From Endozoicomonas sp. 8E (lineage in GTDB: Bacteria; Pseudomonadota; Gammaproteobacteria; Pseudomonadales; Endozoicomonadaceae): a stretch of DNA of 64,000 bases. Positions 26,560 to 36,097 of the stretch are shown piece by piece (the first letter of the stretch is position 1; every line of letters begins with the position of its first letter). The stretch spans positions 6,092,501 to 6,156,500 of the forward strand of contig NZ_CP120717.1 of the NCBI RefSeq assembly GCF_032883915.1. The letters run 5' to 3'. The notes below the pieces were generated by a model that had not been told where the DNA came from, did not search any database, and worked only from the letters and a program-made list of their open reading frames with translations. Position numbers and translations under genes: made by a program.

Positions 26560-28488
26560 ATTAAACACTCATGCTTTGTCGCACTGCTGCTGTCGGTACC
26601 TATGGTCTGTCAGCCCGAAACCTTGACAAGACGCTTTATTTTTGAGCTTCAGCAGGATACAGGTTTTCTAAAACAGAACTTTTCTATAAAGTCTGTCCGG
26701 CATATATGGCCGGGCAGCCCGTCAGACATTGTCGACACCAATGGCTACCCAGGATCAGATTCTCAGCCTGATGACACACGACACAGACCTGGCGGTTACA
26801 GAGTTAAAACGACCATTACCAATTCGATTTCGTGGCAATGGCTTTATGCCACAAATCTGCCGGTTGCATACGAACTGATCCTGACCTCTAAAAACGCCCC
26901 TTTGAGCTCCAGTCCTTATTCATGGCCACCAGTGGAATTGTTTATCGCTTTCGGCTGGTATTTAAAAAACTATTGGTGCCCGGATTCAAAGCTGTTTAGC
27001 CCCATAGAACAACAAGAGACGTCGCCGACCCTGACACGGCTAGTTCAACTGTTTGCTGCCATCACTACCATGTTTAGCTCCGAACACAACGCACAACAAT
27101 ATCAGCCATCAGGATCATCGGGGCAGCAAGCCTCACAAACCACTTCCCTTATTACAAACTCTTTCACTCTTCTGCTGAATACTGATTATCGTGACGGTAG
27201 CGATTACCCCAAAGGCGACCTGCATACTTTAGGTTTCAATTGTTTCGTCCATCCCTGTCGTGGCGTTTGTCGATTCCGATCATCATCCAATAGCAGAGGG
27301 CCTGCTGAATTACCGCTGAATTCTGAAGAAAATTCAACAGACGACACAGAATTAATACCCGGACAAAGCTCGTGCCCTCATTTGGCCACCGGATACTGCT
27401 TTAGTTGTCTGGTTCAAACTGATCCTTTAAACACTGCAGATATCCAACAAAACTCGCCTTTCGAAACATTGATTCAGTTCCAATACGATTCTGACCCATT
27501 ATTTATGCCAGAGATTTGTAGCATTGACGGTGTCCCGACCCATAACTGCAAACCTATAGATAGGGTCGCCTCAGACGGGGCCGCCTCAGACGGGATCGCC
27601 TCGGACTCAACAGGTGAAGGAAAAGCTTATACAATAGACCCTGTCGGATGCACTAACAGTGTCGTCAGAATAGACGGAGAGGATGGCCAGCAGCGACCAT
27701 GCAAAATGCTCTGCAAGAATGTCTGGAGCTTTTCGGTTCAAAATTACAGAGCCCAAAGCAAAAAAAAAACCTGTGAGGAGATCGTCATCGGATGGGATCT
27801 CCAGTTGCAGCCATGCGGGGTGGTCTGCAAGACTTCTAAAAGTCTGGCGCTCCACAAAAGAAAAGAGCACACCGGACAACAAGTCTGTGACGCAATCGTT
27901 GTCGAGGAAGATGGCCAGCAGCGGCCATGCGGAAAGGTCTTCAGAAATGTTCACACCCTGCTGAATCACAGAAGCAGAATCCACTCCGGGCAAAAAAACT
28001 GCGACCTAACAATCATCGGGGAGGATGGGCAGCAGAGGACATGCGGGGCTGTCTGCAAGAATGCTCGAGCATTTTGGGATCACAAAAGCAAAGCCCACTC
28101 CAAACAAAAAATCTGTGACGCGGCAATCCTCGAAAAGAATGGTCAGCTGCGGCCATGCGGGACTGTCTGCAAGAATATTCGAGCCTTTTGGGATCACAAA
28201 TACAAAATCCACACCGGGCAAAAAACCTGTGACGTGACCGTGACCTCGGAGGATGACCAGCCGCGGCCATGCGGAGCAGTCTGTAAGAATTCTCAAGTTT
28301 TGTCGGACCACAAAAGGAGTGTGCATAGCAGCCCAAAAATCTGTGACGTAACAGTGGTTGGGGCGGATGGCCAATCACAGCCATGCGGAAAGGCCTGCAA
28401 GAGTGTCGGCGATCTGGCGAATCACAAAAGAAAACATCGAAACAACAAGCCCGTTGGTAATAAGCAGGAGAATGATCATGGTCCTTGA
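26560..28488 (+). CDS. Secreted polydactyl zinc-finger protein, 6 fingers plus one dead finger
   Basis: 642 aa from ATT 26560. The context AGA-TTT-ATT-AAA shows that the second ATT of the family's ATT-ATT pair is the conserved one. The N-domain includes SISWQWLYATNLPVAYELIL; the extra cluster is SCPHLATGYCFSCLVQ. A leading finger near residue 367 has lost both histidines (SVQNYRAQ). Six intact fingers follow from about residue 405, with Trp at helix position 5 in two (AFWDH). The linker contains a short repeat (VASDGAASDGIASD). The tail is HRNNKPVGNKQENDHGP. Confidence 0.87.
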   Translation: MKHSCFVALLLSVPMVCQPETLTRRFIFELQQDTGFLKQNFSIKSVRHIWPGSPSDIVDTNGYPGSDSQPDDTRHRPGGYRVKTTITNSISWQWLYATNLPVAYELILTSKNAPLSSSPYSWPPVELFIAFGWYLKNYWCPDSKLFSPIEQQETSPTLTRLVQLFAAITTMFSSEHNAQQYQPSGSSGQQASQTTSLITNSFTLLLNTDYRDGSDYPKGDLHTLGFNCFVHPCRGVCRFRSSSNSRGPAELPLNSEENSTDDTELIPGQSSCPHLATGYCFSCLVQTDPLNTADIQQNSPFETLIQFQYDSDPLFMPEICSIDGVPTHNCKPIDRVASDGAASDGIASDSTGEGKAYTIDPVGCTNSVVRIDGEDGQQRPCKMLCKNVWSFSVQNYRAQSKKKTCEEIVIGWDLQLQPCGVVCKTSKSLALHKRKEHTGQQVCDAIVVEEDGQQRPCGKVFRNVHTLLNHRSRIHSGQKNCDLTIIGEDGQQRTCGAVCKNARAFWDHKSKAHSKQKICDAAILEKNGQLRPCGTVCKNIRAFWDHKYKIHTGQKTCDVTVTSEDDQPRPCGAVCKNSQVLSDHKRSVHSSPKICDVTVVGADGQSQPCGKACKSVGDLANHKRKHRNNKPVGNKQENDHGP

Positions 28489-28636
28489 TACAGGCCCCAC
28501 CCTTTCATAAGATTTTGCCCGATGCAGCCTTTGACCTTTAACAGAGTTTTTTTAGCCAAAGGTCTTTGACACAAAAACACGCTTATTTTCTTGATCTATC
28601 CTTTCTGTCTGTAAACCAGAATGCAAGGATAGAATT

Positions 28637-30688
28637 ATTAAACATTCACTCACTGCAACACTCCTGTTGATGCTACTGTCGTTGTCCTTCGTCATCCAGG
28701 CCAGACCTCTGACAAGACTTTTTATTGTCGAGTTTGAACAGGATACAGGCTTTCCAAAACAGAACTTTTCTGTAAAGCCTGATCGGCATACATTGCCAGA
28801 GAACATGCCAAATCTTGCTGGGACAAGCGGGTATGCAGAACCAGTTCCGCCCCCTGACAACAAACGACAAAAGACTGACAGCTACAGGCTACGAACCACC
28901 TTTGCAGAGTCGGTTTTATGGCAATTACTTTACACCACTCAACTGCTGGTTGGTTACGAGCTGATCCTGATGAGCAAAGGTACCTCCCCATGCTCTGGCT
29001 CTGATTCATGGATACCTGTAAAAGCGGTTGTCGCTGTCTGCTGGCTTATTAAAAGCTATTGGAACCCCGGCTCCCCCCTGTTTAATACGATTGGACAACA
29101 GGAGACAACATTTATGCTGGCGCAGTCAGATCATCCGTTTGCGATCATCACTGCGATGTATGGCTCCGGGAATAACCAACAACACCAGCCACCAGCATCA
29201 TCCGGCCAGAGAGCCCCAGAGACAACTATCCACCATAGAGGCTCTTTCATAAGCCCTATATATTCTGACTCTAACGACAGTAACAGAAACCCTCAACAAC
29301 ACTCACACACTTTAGATTTAAATTGCTTCGTCAATCCCTGTAATGGCATTTGTAGATTCAGACCAGCATTCGTTAGTAGAGAACTCGCTAAGTCGACACT
29401 AAAAACTCATTCCCAACAAAACCAGCCCTTCGAAACATTGAATTATCCCCCTCCTATCAGACTCCAATATGCTTCTGGCCACCCCTTTCAGCCACAGGCG
29501 CATCAACCGCAGACCAATGGCATTGATGGCAATCCGATAAATAACTGCAACAATTCACCCTCAATGGCTACATGGCCCGCATATACTGACCACACGAGAC
29601 CACTGAACGATAATGCAGGAACGCTTCGGTATACGCCTGTCACTAATGATGACTTGGTTATAGTCAACGGGTTGCTCAATCTGGGTGCTCATAGCCATCC
29701 AGAAGCAATCGGGACTTCCTTTAGACTCAATCCTTTAACACCTCCAGTGGAGACATCAGAAACACAACAAACAACAGGATCACCCCAGTTGGATCAAAAC
29801 CCACCCCATCTTTCCCAGACAGATACAATGCGGGCAATAAACAGCAGGCAAGTAACCTGCGGCGCAACTTTGGTAGGGGACGACGGTCAGGAGCGACAAT
29901 GCGGGAAGATCTTAAAGAATTCTAATGCTCTGACGGACCACAGAAAAAGAAACCACAGCGGAAAAAAAGTTTGTGACGTAACCTTGTTCCCAGAGGGTGG
30001 CCAGCAACAACCGTGCGGGATAGTCTTCAGGAATGCTCAAGTCTTGGTGGACCATAAAAGGAGACACCACGGTGGGCAAAAAATCTGTGATGTAATCGTG
30101 TTCGGGAGGGACGGTCAGCAGCGGCCATGCGGGAAAGTCTTCAAGAATGGTCAAACCTTGTACTATCACAAAAGAAAAGACCACAGCGGAGAAAAAAGAT
30201 GTGATATGACAGTGGTCAGGGAGGATGGCCAGCTGCAACTATGTGGGACAGTCTGCAAGAACGTTCTGGTCCTTAAGAATCACAAAAAAAGAGACCACAG
30301 CAGACAAGAAATCTGTCAGGAAACCGTGATCGGGAAGGGTGGCCAGCCGCAACCATGTGGGATCATCTGCAACAATGCGCCGTCTCTATCGCTTCACAGG
30401 AGAAGACACCACACAGGGCAACAAACCTGTGACCTGATCATTGTTGGGGAGGATGGCCAGCCGCAGCGTTGCGGGACGGTCTGCAAGAATGCACCATCCC
30501 TGTCGGTTCACAAAAGCAGATACCACACAGGGCCACAAGCCTGTAACCTGACTGTAGTCGGGAAGAATGGGCAGCCGCGGCCATGCGGAAAAGTTTGCAA
30601 GAATGCTCGAGCCCTGTATGACCACAAAAAAACACATCGCAAACGCGAGCCTGTTGATGAGAAGCAGAACAATGAAATCGGTCCTTGA
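28637..30688 (+). CDS. Secreted polydactyl zinc-finger protein, 7 long fingers
   Basis: 683 aa from ATT 28637; leader stem 28596-28603 with 28625-28632. The signal peptide continues LLMLLSLSFVIQARP, with IQA instead of CQA before the cut. The N-domain has SVLWQLLYTTQLLVGYELIL. Seven fingers begin near residue 408. The first three have Leu or Phe at the third-Cys position (KILK, IVFR, KVFK), as in canonical C2H2 fingers. The linker block DDLVIVNGLLNLG is shared with the genes at 548, 30833, 38555 and 40766. The tail is HRKREPVDEKQNNEIGP. Confidence 0.88.
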   Translation: MKHSLTATLLLMLLSLSFVIQARPLTRLFIVEFEQDTGFPKQNFSVKPDRHTLPENMPNLAGTSGYAEPVPPPDNKRQKTDSYRLRTTFAESVLWQLLYTTQLLVGYELILMSKGTSPCSGSDSWIPVKAVVAVCWLIKSYWNPGSPLFNTIGQQETTFMLAQSDHPFAIITAMYGSGNNQQHQPPASSGQRAPETTIHHRGSFISPIYSDSNDSNRNPQQHSHTLDLNCFVNPCNGICRFRPAFVSRELAKSTLKTHSQQNQPFETLNYPPPIRLQYASGHPFQPQAHQPQTNGIDGNPINNCNNSPSMATWPAYTDHTRPLNDNAGTLRYTPVTNDDLVIVNGLLNLGAHSHPEAIGTSFRLNPLTPPVETSETQQTTGSPQLDQNPPHLSQTDTMRAINSRQVTCGATLVGDDGQERQCGKILKNSNALTDHRKRNHSGKKVCDVTLFPEGGQQQPCGIVFRNAQVLVDHKRRHHGGQKICDVIVFGRDGQQRPCGKVFKNGQTLYYHKRKDHSGEKRCDMTVVREDGQLQLCGTVCKNVLVLKNHKKRDHSRQEICQETVIGKGGQPQPCGIICNNAPSLSLHRRRHHTGQQTCDLIIVGEDGQPQRCGTVCKNAPSLSVHKSRYHTGPQACNLTVVGKNGQPRPCGKVCKNARALYDHKKTHRKREPVDEKQNNEIGP

Positions 30689-30832
30689 TCTGACACTCTT
30701 TTCGTGAAGTTCTGCCCTGCGTGCCTCGGGTTTACAGCAGAGTTTTTTTTAATGAAGATCTCTGATCGAAAAACAAGCTTATTTTCTTGATCTATCCTTC
30801 CTCTCTGTAAGCTAAAATGCAGGGATAGAACT

Positions 30833-32860
30833 ATTAAACACCCACTCTTTATGGCACTTCTCCTACTGTTACTGTCGTTGAATGTCATCTGTCCGGCCAA
30901 ACCCCTGACTAGACGTTTTACAGTCGAGCTTGAGCAGGAAGCAGGCTTTCTAAAACAGAGCTTTTCTGTAAAGCATGACCAGCATATATTGCTGAACAAC
31001 CCGTCAAACATTGCCGACACAAACGGCTACGCAGAGCCAGATTGGCCTCCTGACGAAAAACAACAAAAGTCTTACAATTTCAGACTGCCCCCCCCCCTTA
31101 CAGAGCCGATTTCCTGGCAATTACTTTACGCCACTCATCTACTGGTTGCTTACGAACTAATCCTGACGACCAAGGGTGCAGCTCTGAGCTCAAGCTTTTA
31201 TTCATGGATACCCTTAGAAGCGGCTGTCGCTGTTGGCTGGCTTCTAAAATGTTATTGGAACCCCGATTCCCACCTGTTTAGCACGATTGAACAACAGCAG
31301 ATAAATCAGGATTACCCATTTATGGCTATCACTCTGATGTTTGGCTCCGGACGTGACCAACCAGGATACCAGCCATCAAAATCATCCAACCAGAAAGCCC
31401 CAGCGACAGCTACCCGCCTTACGCGCTCTCTCATCAGACTCCAGAATACTGACGGTGGCGGCGGTAACGGAAATCCTCAAAAAGACTTACACACTCTGGG
31501 TTTAAATTGTTTCGTCCGTCCCTGTAATGGCGTTTGTAGATTCCGATCATCATCCGATAGCAGGGAGCCCGCTGAATGGCCGCTGAATACTCACTCCCAA
31601 TATAACCCGTCTTTAGAAACATTGAATGATTTCCCTGCCATCCAACTCCAATGCGCTTCTGATCAACCCTCTCAGCCGCAGACACAGCATCACGGCGTGG
31701 ATGGCAACCCGACAAGCTGCAACCATTCACTCACAATGACCACAGAGGCAGCATATACTGGCCACAGCGTGGCACTTAATGGTCATTTACGAATGCCTCG
31801 AAATATGTCCATCACCGATGATGACTTGGTCATAATCAACGGGTTGCTCAATTTACGTGGTCATAGTCTTTCAGAAGCAATCAGGATTTCCTTTACGCTC
31901 AACCATTTAACATCGCCAGTGGCGACTTCAGAAACTCAACAAACAACAAGACCAACCCAGGTAGGTCAAAACCCACCCCATCCCTCCCGGACAGGAGAAG
32001 TACAAGCCTCAGACTACAGCGGGCTGGAAACCTGTGACGCGACCGTAGTAGGAGACGACGGCCAGCAGCGACAATGCGGGAAGATCTTCAAGAGTTTTCA
32101 CTCCCTGACAGGTCACAGAAGAAGAAACCACGGCGGACAAAAAGTTTGTGATGTAACTCTGTTCTCTGAGGATGGCCAGCGGCCATGCGGGACAGTCTGC
32201 AGAAATGCTCAAGCCCTGGCGGATCACAAACTGAGAATCCACACCGGGCAACAAACCTGTGGAGTAATCGTGGTCGCGGAAGATGGCCAGCTGCAAACAT
32301 GCGGGAAGATCTTCAAGAATGCTAAAGCTCTGACATCTCATAGAAGCAAATACCACACCGGGCAAAAAACCTGTGACACGATCATGGTCAATGCGAATGG
32401 CCAGCAGCGACCATGCGGAAGGATCTACAAGAATAACCAGGCATTGTGGGACCACAAAAACAGGGAACACAGCGAGCAAAAAATCTGCACCATGACTGTG
32501 GTCGGGAAGGATAACCAGCAGCGGCCATGCGGTAAAGTCTACAATAATGCTCAAGCCTTTTCATCTCACAAAAGCAGAGTGCACAGCGAGCAAAAAACCT
32601 GTGATGTGGCCTTGGCCGGGAAAGATGGCCGACCAGAGTTGTGCGGGGCGGTCTGCAAGAACATTGGATCGCTGATGGCACACAAAAGAAAAGGACACTC
32701 CGGGCAAAAAACCTGTGCAGTAAGAGTGATCAAAGAGGATGGGCAGCGACGACGATGCGGAAAGGTCTGTGAGAATGCTCAGGTCCTGTCGCATCACAAG
32801 GGAATACATCGAAAGCGCAAGCCTGTTAATCCTGATCAGGACGATGGCTTCAAACCCTGA
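30833..32860 (+). CDS. Secreted polydactyl zinc-finger protein, 7 long fingers, with C9 tract
   Basis: 675 aa from ATT 30833. Context AGA-ACT-ATT-AAA: the first ATT is lost, the second kept. An ATG at 30851 is also in frame but would remove the basic n-region. A run of nine C (about 31088-31096) encodes LPPPL where paralogs have K/R-T-T; it is a possible slippage site. Seven fingers begin near residue 401. Finger 2 is one residue shorter (C-x12-C). Leader stem: CTATCCTT 30792-30799 with AGGGATAG 30821-30828. The tail is HRKRKPVNPDQDDGFKP. Confidence 0.87.
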   Translation: MKHPLFMALLLLLLSLNVICPAKPLTRRFTVELEQEAGFLKQSFSVKHDQHILLNNPSNIADTNGYAEPDWPPDEKQQKSYNFRLPPPLTEPISWQLLYATHLLVAYELILTTKGAALSSSFYSWIPLEAAVAVGWLLKCYWNPDSHLFSTIEQQQINQDYPFMAITLMFGSGRDQPGYQPSKSSNQKAPATATRLTRSLIRLQNTDGGGGNGNPQKDLHTLGLNCFVRPCNGVCRFRSSSDSREPAEWPLNTHSQYNPSLETLNDFPAIQLQCASDQPSQPQTQHHGVDGNPTSCNHSLTMTTEAAYTGHSVALNGHLRMPRNMSITDDDLVIINGLLNLRGHSLSEAIRISFTLNHLTSPVATSETQQTTRPTQVGQNPPHPSRTGEVQASDYSGLETCDATVVGDDGQQRQCGKIFKSFHSLTGHRRRNHGGQKVCDVTLFSEDGQRPCGTVCRNAQALADHKLRIHTGQQTCGVIVVAEDGQLQTCGKIFKNAKALTSHRSKYHTGQKTCDTIMVNANGQQRPCGRIYKNNQALWDHKNREHSEQKICTMTVVGKDNQQRPCGKVYNNAQAFSSHKSRVHSEQKTCDVALAGKDGRPELCGAVCKNIGSLMAHKRKGHSGQKTCAVRVIKEDGQRRRCGKVCENAQVLSHHKGIHRKRKPVNPDQDDGFKP

Positions 32861-33006
32861 TCTGGCACACGCCATTTTATGAGGTTTACCCGATGCAGAC
32901 TTTGGTCTTTAACAGCCGTTTTTTGACGAAACATCGTAACAGAAAAACACGCCTGTTTTCTTGATCTATCCTTCCTCTTTGTAAACCAGAATGCAGGGAT
33001 AGAGTT

Positions 33007-33700
33007 ATTAAACACTCATTCTTTGCGGTACTTTTTGTTGCTGCTGCAGTCGTTTTCTGTCATCTGTCAGGCCAAAACTTTGACAGGACGTTATCCAGAC
33101 GAGTTTGAACAGGATGCAAGTTTTCTAAAACAGAACTTTTCTCTAAGGCGTGAACAGCATACATCGTCGGTCAATATTTCAAACATTGCCGATATAAACG
33201 GCTATGCAAAAGAGGATTGGCTATTCGGAATAAAACGACACAAGTCTTTCTATTTCAGAGTGAAAACCAACTTCGCTGGGTCGATTTCATGGCAATTTCT
33301 TTACGCCACTCATCTGCTGGTTGGTTGCGAACTGAAACTGACGAGCAAAAATGCATCTCTGTGCTCCAGTCCCTATTCTTGGATACCCATTACAGAAGCA
33401 GCTATCACTGCCGTTTGGCTTATAAAAAGCTAATGGAAACCAGTCTCAACGCTGTTTAATCCATATGTACGACATTGTTATTATATATTAGCACAGGTGG
33501 ATTACCTATTTGTGACCATCACTATGATGTTTGGCTCCGGACATGACCTACCACAAGACCAGTCATCAAAATCATCCACCCAGAAAGCCTCGCAGACAAT
33601 TAACCACTGCACACACTCTTTCACTGGCACCATAAACCGGGATGATGGCTTCATTCCTCAAGAAGACAGAGCTATTTGCAGCGATTTTTTTGACCGGCGA
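33007..33700 (+). pseudogene. Decayed zinc-finger-family gene (N-domain only)
   Basis: The usual leader (32976-33002) and ATT (33007, preceded by GTT in place of the first ATT) are present, but a 1-nt insertion in the signal peptide puts the body (from 33023: LLLLQSFSVICQAKTLTGRY) in another frame. A TAT-to-TAA change at 33431-33433 stops it at the conserved K-S-Y-W. The N-domain continues from about 33497 (FVTITMMFGSGHDLPQDQSS) and then jumps straight to spacer-like sequence near 33700. The knuckle and all fingers have been deleted. Confidence 0.8.
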
Positions 33701-33756
33701 TGCCTTTGGTTTTTAACAGAAAATCTTCAAAAGAAAAACACACTTATTTTCTTGAT

Positions 33757-33793
33757 CTATCCTTCCTCTCTGAATATCAGAACGCAAGGATAG
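33757..33793 (+). promoter_or_regulatory. SD-sequestering leader hairpin, changed loop
   Basis: CTATCCTT with AAGGATAG is a perfect 8-bp stem. The inner stem TCTG/CAGA is kept while its loop changes to AATAT. ATT start at 33798. Confidence 0.5.
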
Positions 33794-33797
33794 AATT

Positions 33798-35951
33798 ATT
33801 AAACACTTACTTTTTTTAGCGCTGCTACTGTCGTTATCTGTCTTCTGTCAGGACGAACCATGGGCAGCACGTTTTATTATCAAACTTGAACAGGATGCAG
33901 GTTCTCCTGAACAGAGCTTTTCTATAAAACGTGACCGACGGACATTGCCGGACAGCCTGTCAGAGATTGCCGACAAAAACAGCTATGCAGGATCAACTTC
34001 GCCACCTGATAAAAAACGACAAAAATTGTATGGTTCTGCAGTAGCAACGACCCTTTTTTACTCGATAACCTGGCAATGGCTTTACGTCACTAACCTGCTG
34101 ACTGGTTTCGAACTGACCGTCAAAGACGCGACCCTGAGCACCTTCCCTTATTCGTGGCGACTTTCAGAAGCAGTTATCGTTCTCGGTTGGCTTTTAAAAA
34201 GCTATTGGAACCCCGATTCACCGATACTTAAGCCGACTGAACAACTCAATCTGATTGAGCAACAAGAAGTAACATCTATGCTGACACAGCGGGAAAGTTC
34301 CTTTGCGACCACCATCGCAGTGCTTGGATCCGGGTATGACCAGACACAAGACCGACCATCAGAACCACCCGCTCATCAGGCCCCTCAAACCACCACCCGC
34401 ACTAAAGGCCATTTGACTCATCTCCCGAATTATGACTCTGGCGAAGATAACAGAGACCCTCAACAACACTCGCACACTTTAGGTTTAACTTGTTTCGTCC
34501 ACCCCTGTCATGGTGTTTGTCGATTGCGATCAGCATCCGATGGCAGAGGGCCCGATGATTGGCCGCTGGATTTCGAAGAAAATTCGACAGGCCTCACAGG
34601 AGCAACGCCGGGACAAAGCTCATGCTCTCATTCGGCTAACCAACACTGCAATAGTTGCATGGGGTATTTTAAGTCTGAAGAGGTTCCAGATTCCCAAGAA
34701 AAATCGCTTTTAGAACTATTGAATGATTGTTCTGGCATTCAGCACCTACTCGATTCTGACCCACTGTCTGAGCTACTGACGTATGACATTGGTGGCAATC
34801 CTGCCGATGGCATCGACTCTGTGGACGGGGTCGCCCAAGACGAGGCTACTTGTAGCACTGGCTCTGCCAAGGTATTCCATCATGAATTGCGAATGCCCGG
34901 AAATTTAACTCCCACCGCTGATTTTGCGGCCAATAATGATTCACTCTATTTACTTAGTCTTCTCGGAGAAATCGGGGTTTCCATTTCTCATTCTGAAACG
35001 CTTGTAGTAACTTCTGAATCATCCCATTCAAATCAGTGCCAGACTGACTTTTGCCAGACAGGCACAGTAGAATCCGAGTCCGATCAAAAAATAAGAGACC
35101 ACAGCAACCAGATGACCTATGACGTCAACATCGTCAGGGAAGGTGGCCAGCTTCGCCCATGCGGGGCAGTCCGCAAGAACGCCCAGAGCCTGAGATCTCA
35201 CAAAGGCAGTCACCAGACAGGGAAAAGAACCTGTAACATGACTGTGATCGGTGAGGATGGCCAGCCACATACATGCGGGACGGTCTGGCCGAATGCTAAA
35301 ACCCTTTATAATCACAAAAGAAGCTTCCACAGCGGGAAAAAAACCTGTCAGCGGACCCTGGTCGGGAAGGATGGCCAGCCGCGGCCATGCGAAAAGGTCT
35401 GCAAGAGCGCTACGGCCCTGTCGGATCACATAACCAGAAGCCACAGCGGACAAAAAACCTGTTATCTGACTCTGGTCACAAAGGATGGCCTACAGTATCC
35501 ATGTGGAGCAGTCTGCAACAGTGCTGCGGCCCTGTCGGATCACAAAAGAAGATGTCACGGTGAACAACACACCTGTGACGCAACCGTGGTCAGGAAGGAT
35601 GGCCTGTCGCAACTATGTGGGAAGCTCTACAATAATATCGGAGCCCTGAGGAGGCACAAAAGCGCAAACCACAGCGGGCAAAAAACCTGTGACCTGACCG
35701 AGGTCAAAGAGGATGGCCAGCGGCGGCCATGTGGGTTGGTCTGCAAAAATATTCAAGCCCTGAGGGATCACAAACGCAAACACCACACCGGGCCACAAAT
35801 CTGTGACCTGACTGTGATCGGGATCAATGGCGAATCGCAACCATGCAGGAAGGTCTGCAGTAGTAGCAAAAGTCTGGCGGATCACAGAAGAAGAAAACAC
35901 CTAAAACGCAAGTCTGTCACTATAAAACAGAATCCCGATCAGGATCTTTAA
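33798..35951 (+). CDS. Secreted polydactyl zinc-finger protein, 7 fingers
   Basis: 717 aa from ATT 33798; the first TTG in frame is 49 codons later, inside the mature protein. The N-domain has SITWQWLYVTNLLTGFELTV; the knuckle is LTCFVHPCHGVCRLR; the second cluster is SCSHSANQHCNSCMGYF. Seven fingers start near residue 440; the first is degenerate (first zinc Cys is Tyr, its third-Cys position is Arg). Residue variety at helix position 6 is wide here (S, N, D, D, R, D, D). The tail is HLKRKSVTIKQNPDQDL. Confidence 0.87.
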   Translation: MKHLLFLALLLSLSVFCQDEPWAARFIIKLEQDAGSPEQSFSIKRDRRTLPDSLSEIADKNSYAGSTSPPDKKRQKLYGSAVATTLFYSITWQWLYVTNLLTGFELTVKDATLSTFPYSWRLSEAVIVLGWLLKSYWNPDSPILKPTEQLNLIEQQEVTSMLTQRESSFATTIAVLGSGYDQTQDRPSEPPAHQAPQTTTRTKGHLTHLPNYDSGEDNRDPQQHSHTLGLTCFVHPCHGVCRLRSASDGRGPDDWPLDFEENSTGLTGATPGQSSCSHSANQHCNSCMGYFKSEEVPDSQEKSLLELLNDCSGIQHLLDSDPLSELLTYDIGGNPADGIDSVDGVAQDEATCSTGSAKVFHHELRMPGNLTPTADFAANNDSLYLLSLLGEIGVSISHSETLVVTSESSHSNQCQTDFCQTGTVESESDQKIRDHSNQMTYDVNIVREGGQLRPCGAVRKNAQSLRSHKGSHQTGKRTCNMTVIGEDGQPHTCGTVWPNAKTLYNHKRSFHSGKKTCQRTLVGKDGQPRPCEKVCKSATALSDHITRSHSGQKTCYLTLVTKDGLQYPCGAVCNSAAALSDHKRRCHGEQHTCDATVVRKDGLSQLCGKLYNNIGALRRHKSANHSGQKTCDLTEVKEDGQRRPCGLVCKNIQALRDHKRKHHTGPQICDLTVIGINGESQPCRKVCSSSKSLADHRRRKHLKRKSVTIKQNPDQDL

Positions 35952-36097
35952 TACCCCCCGCACAGGTCAGGCCATTTCGCGGCGACATTTTGTCCGTTGC
36001 AACCTTTCGCTTTCAACAGAAGTTTATTAACAGAAAAACTCGCTTACTTTATTGATCTATCCTTCCTCTCTGTAAACCAGAATACAAGGATAGAATT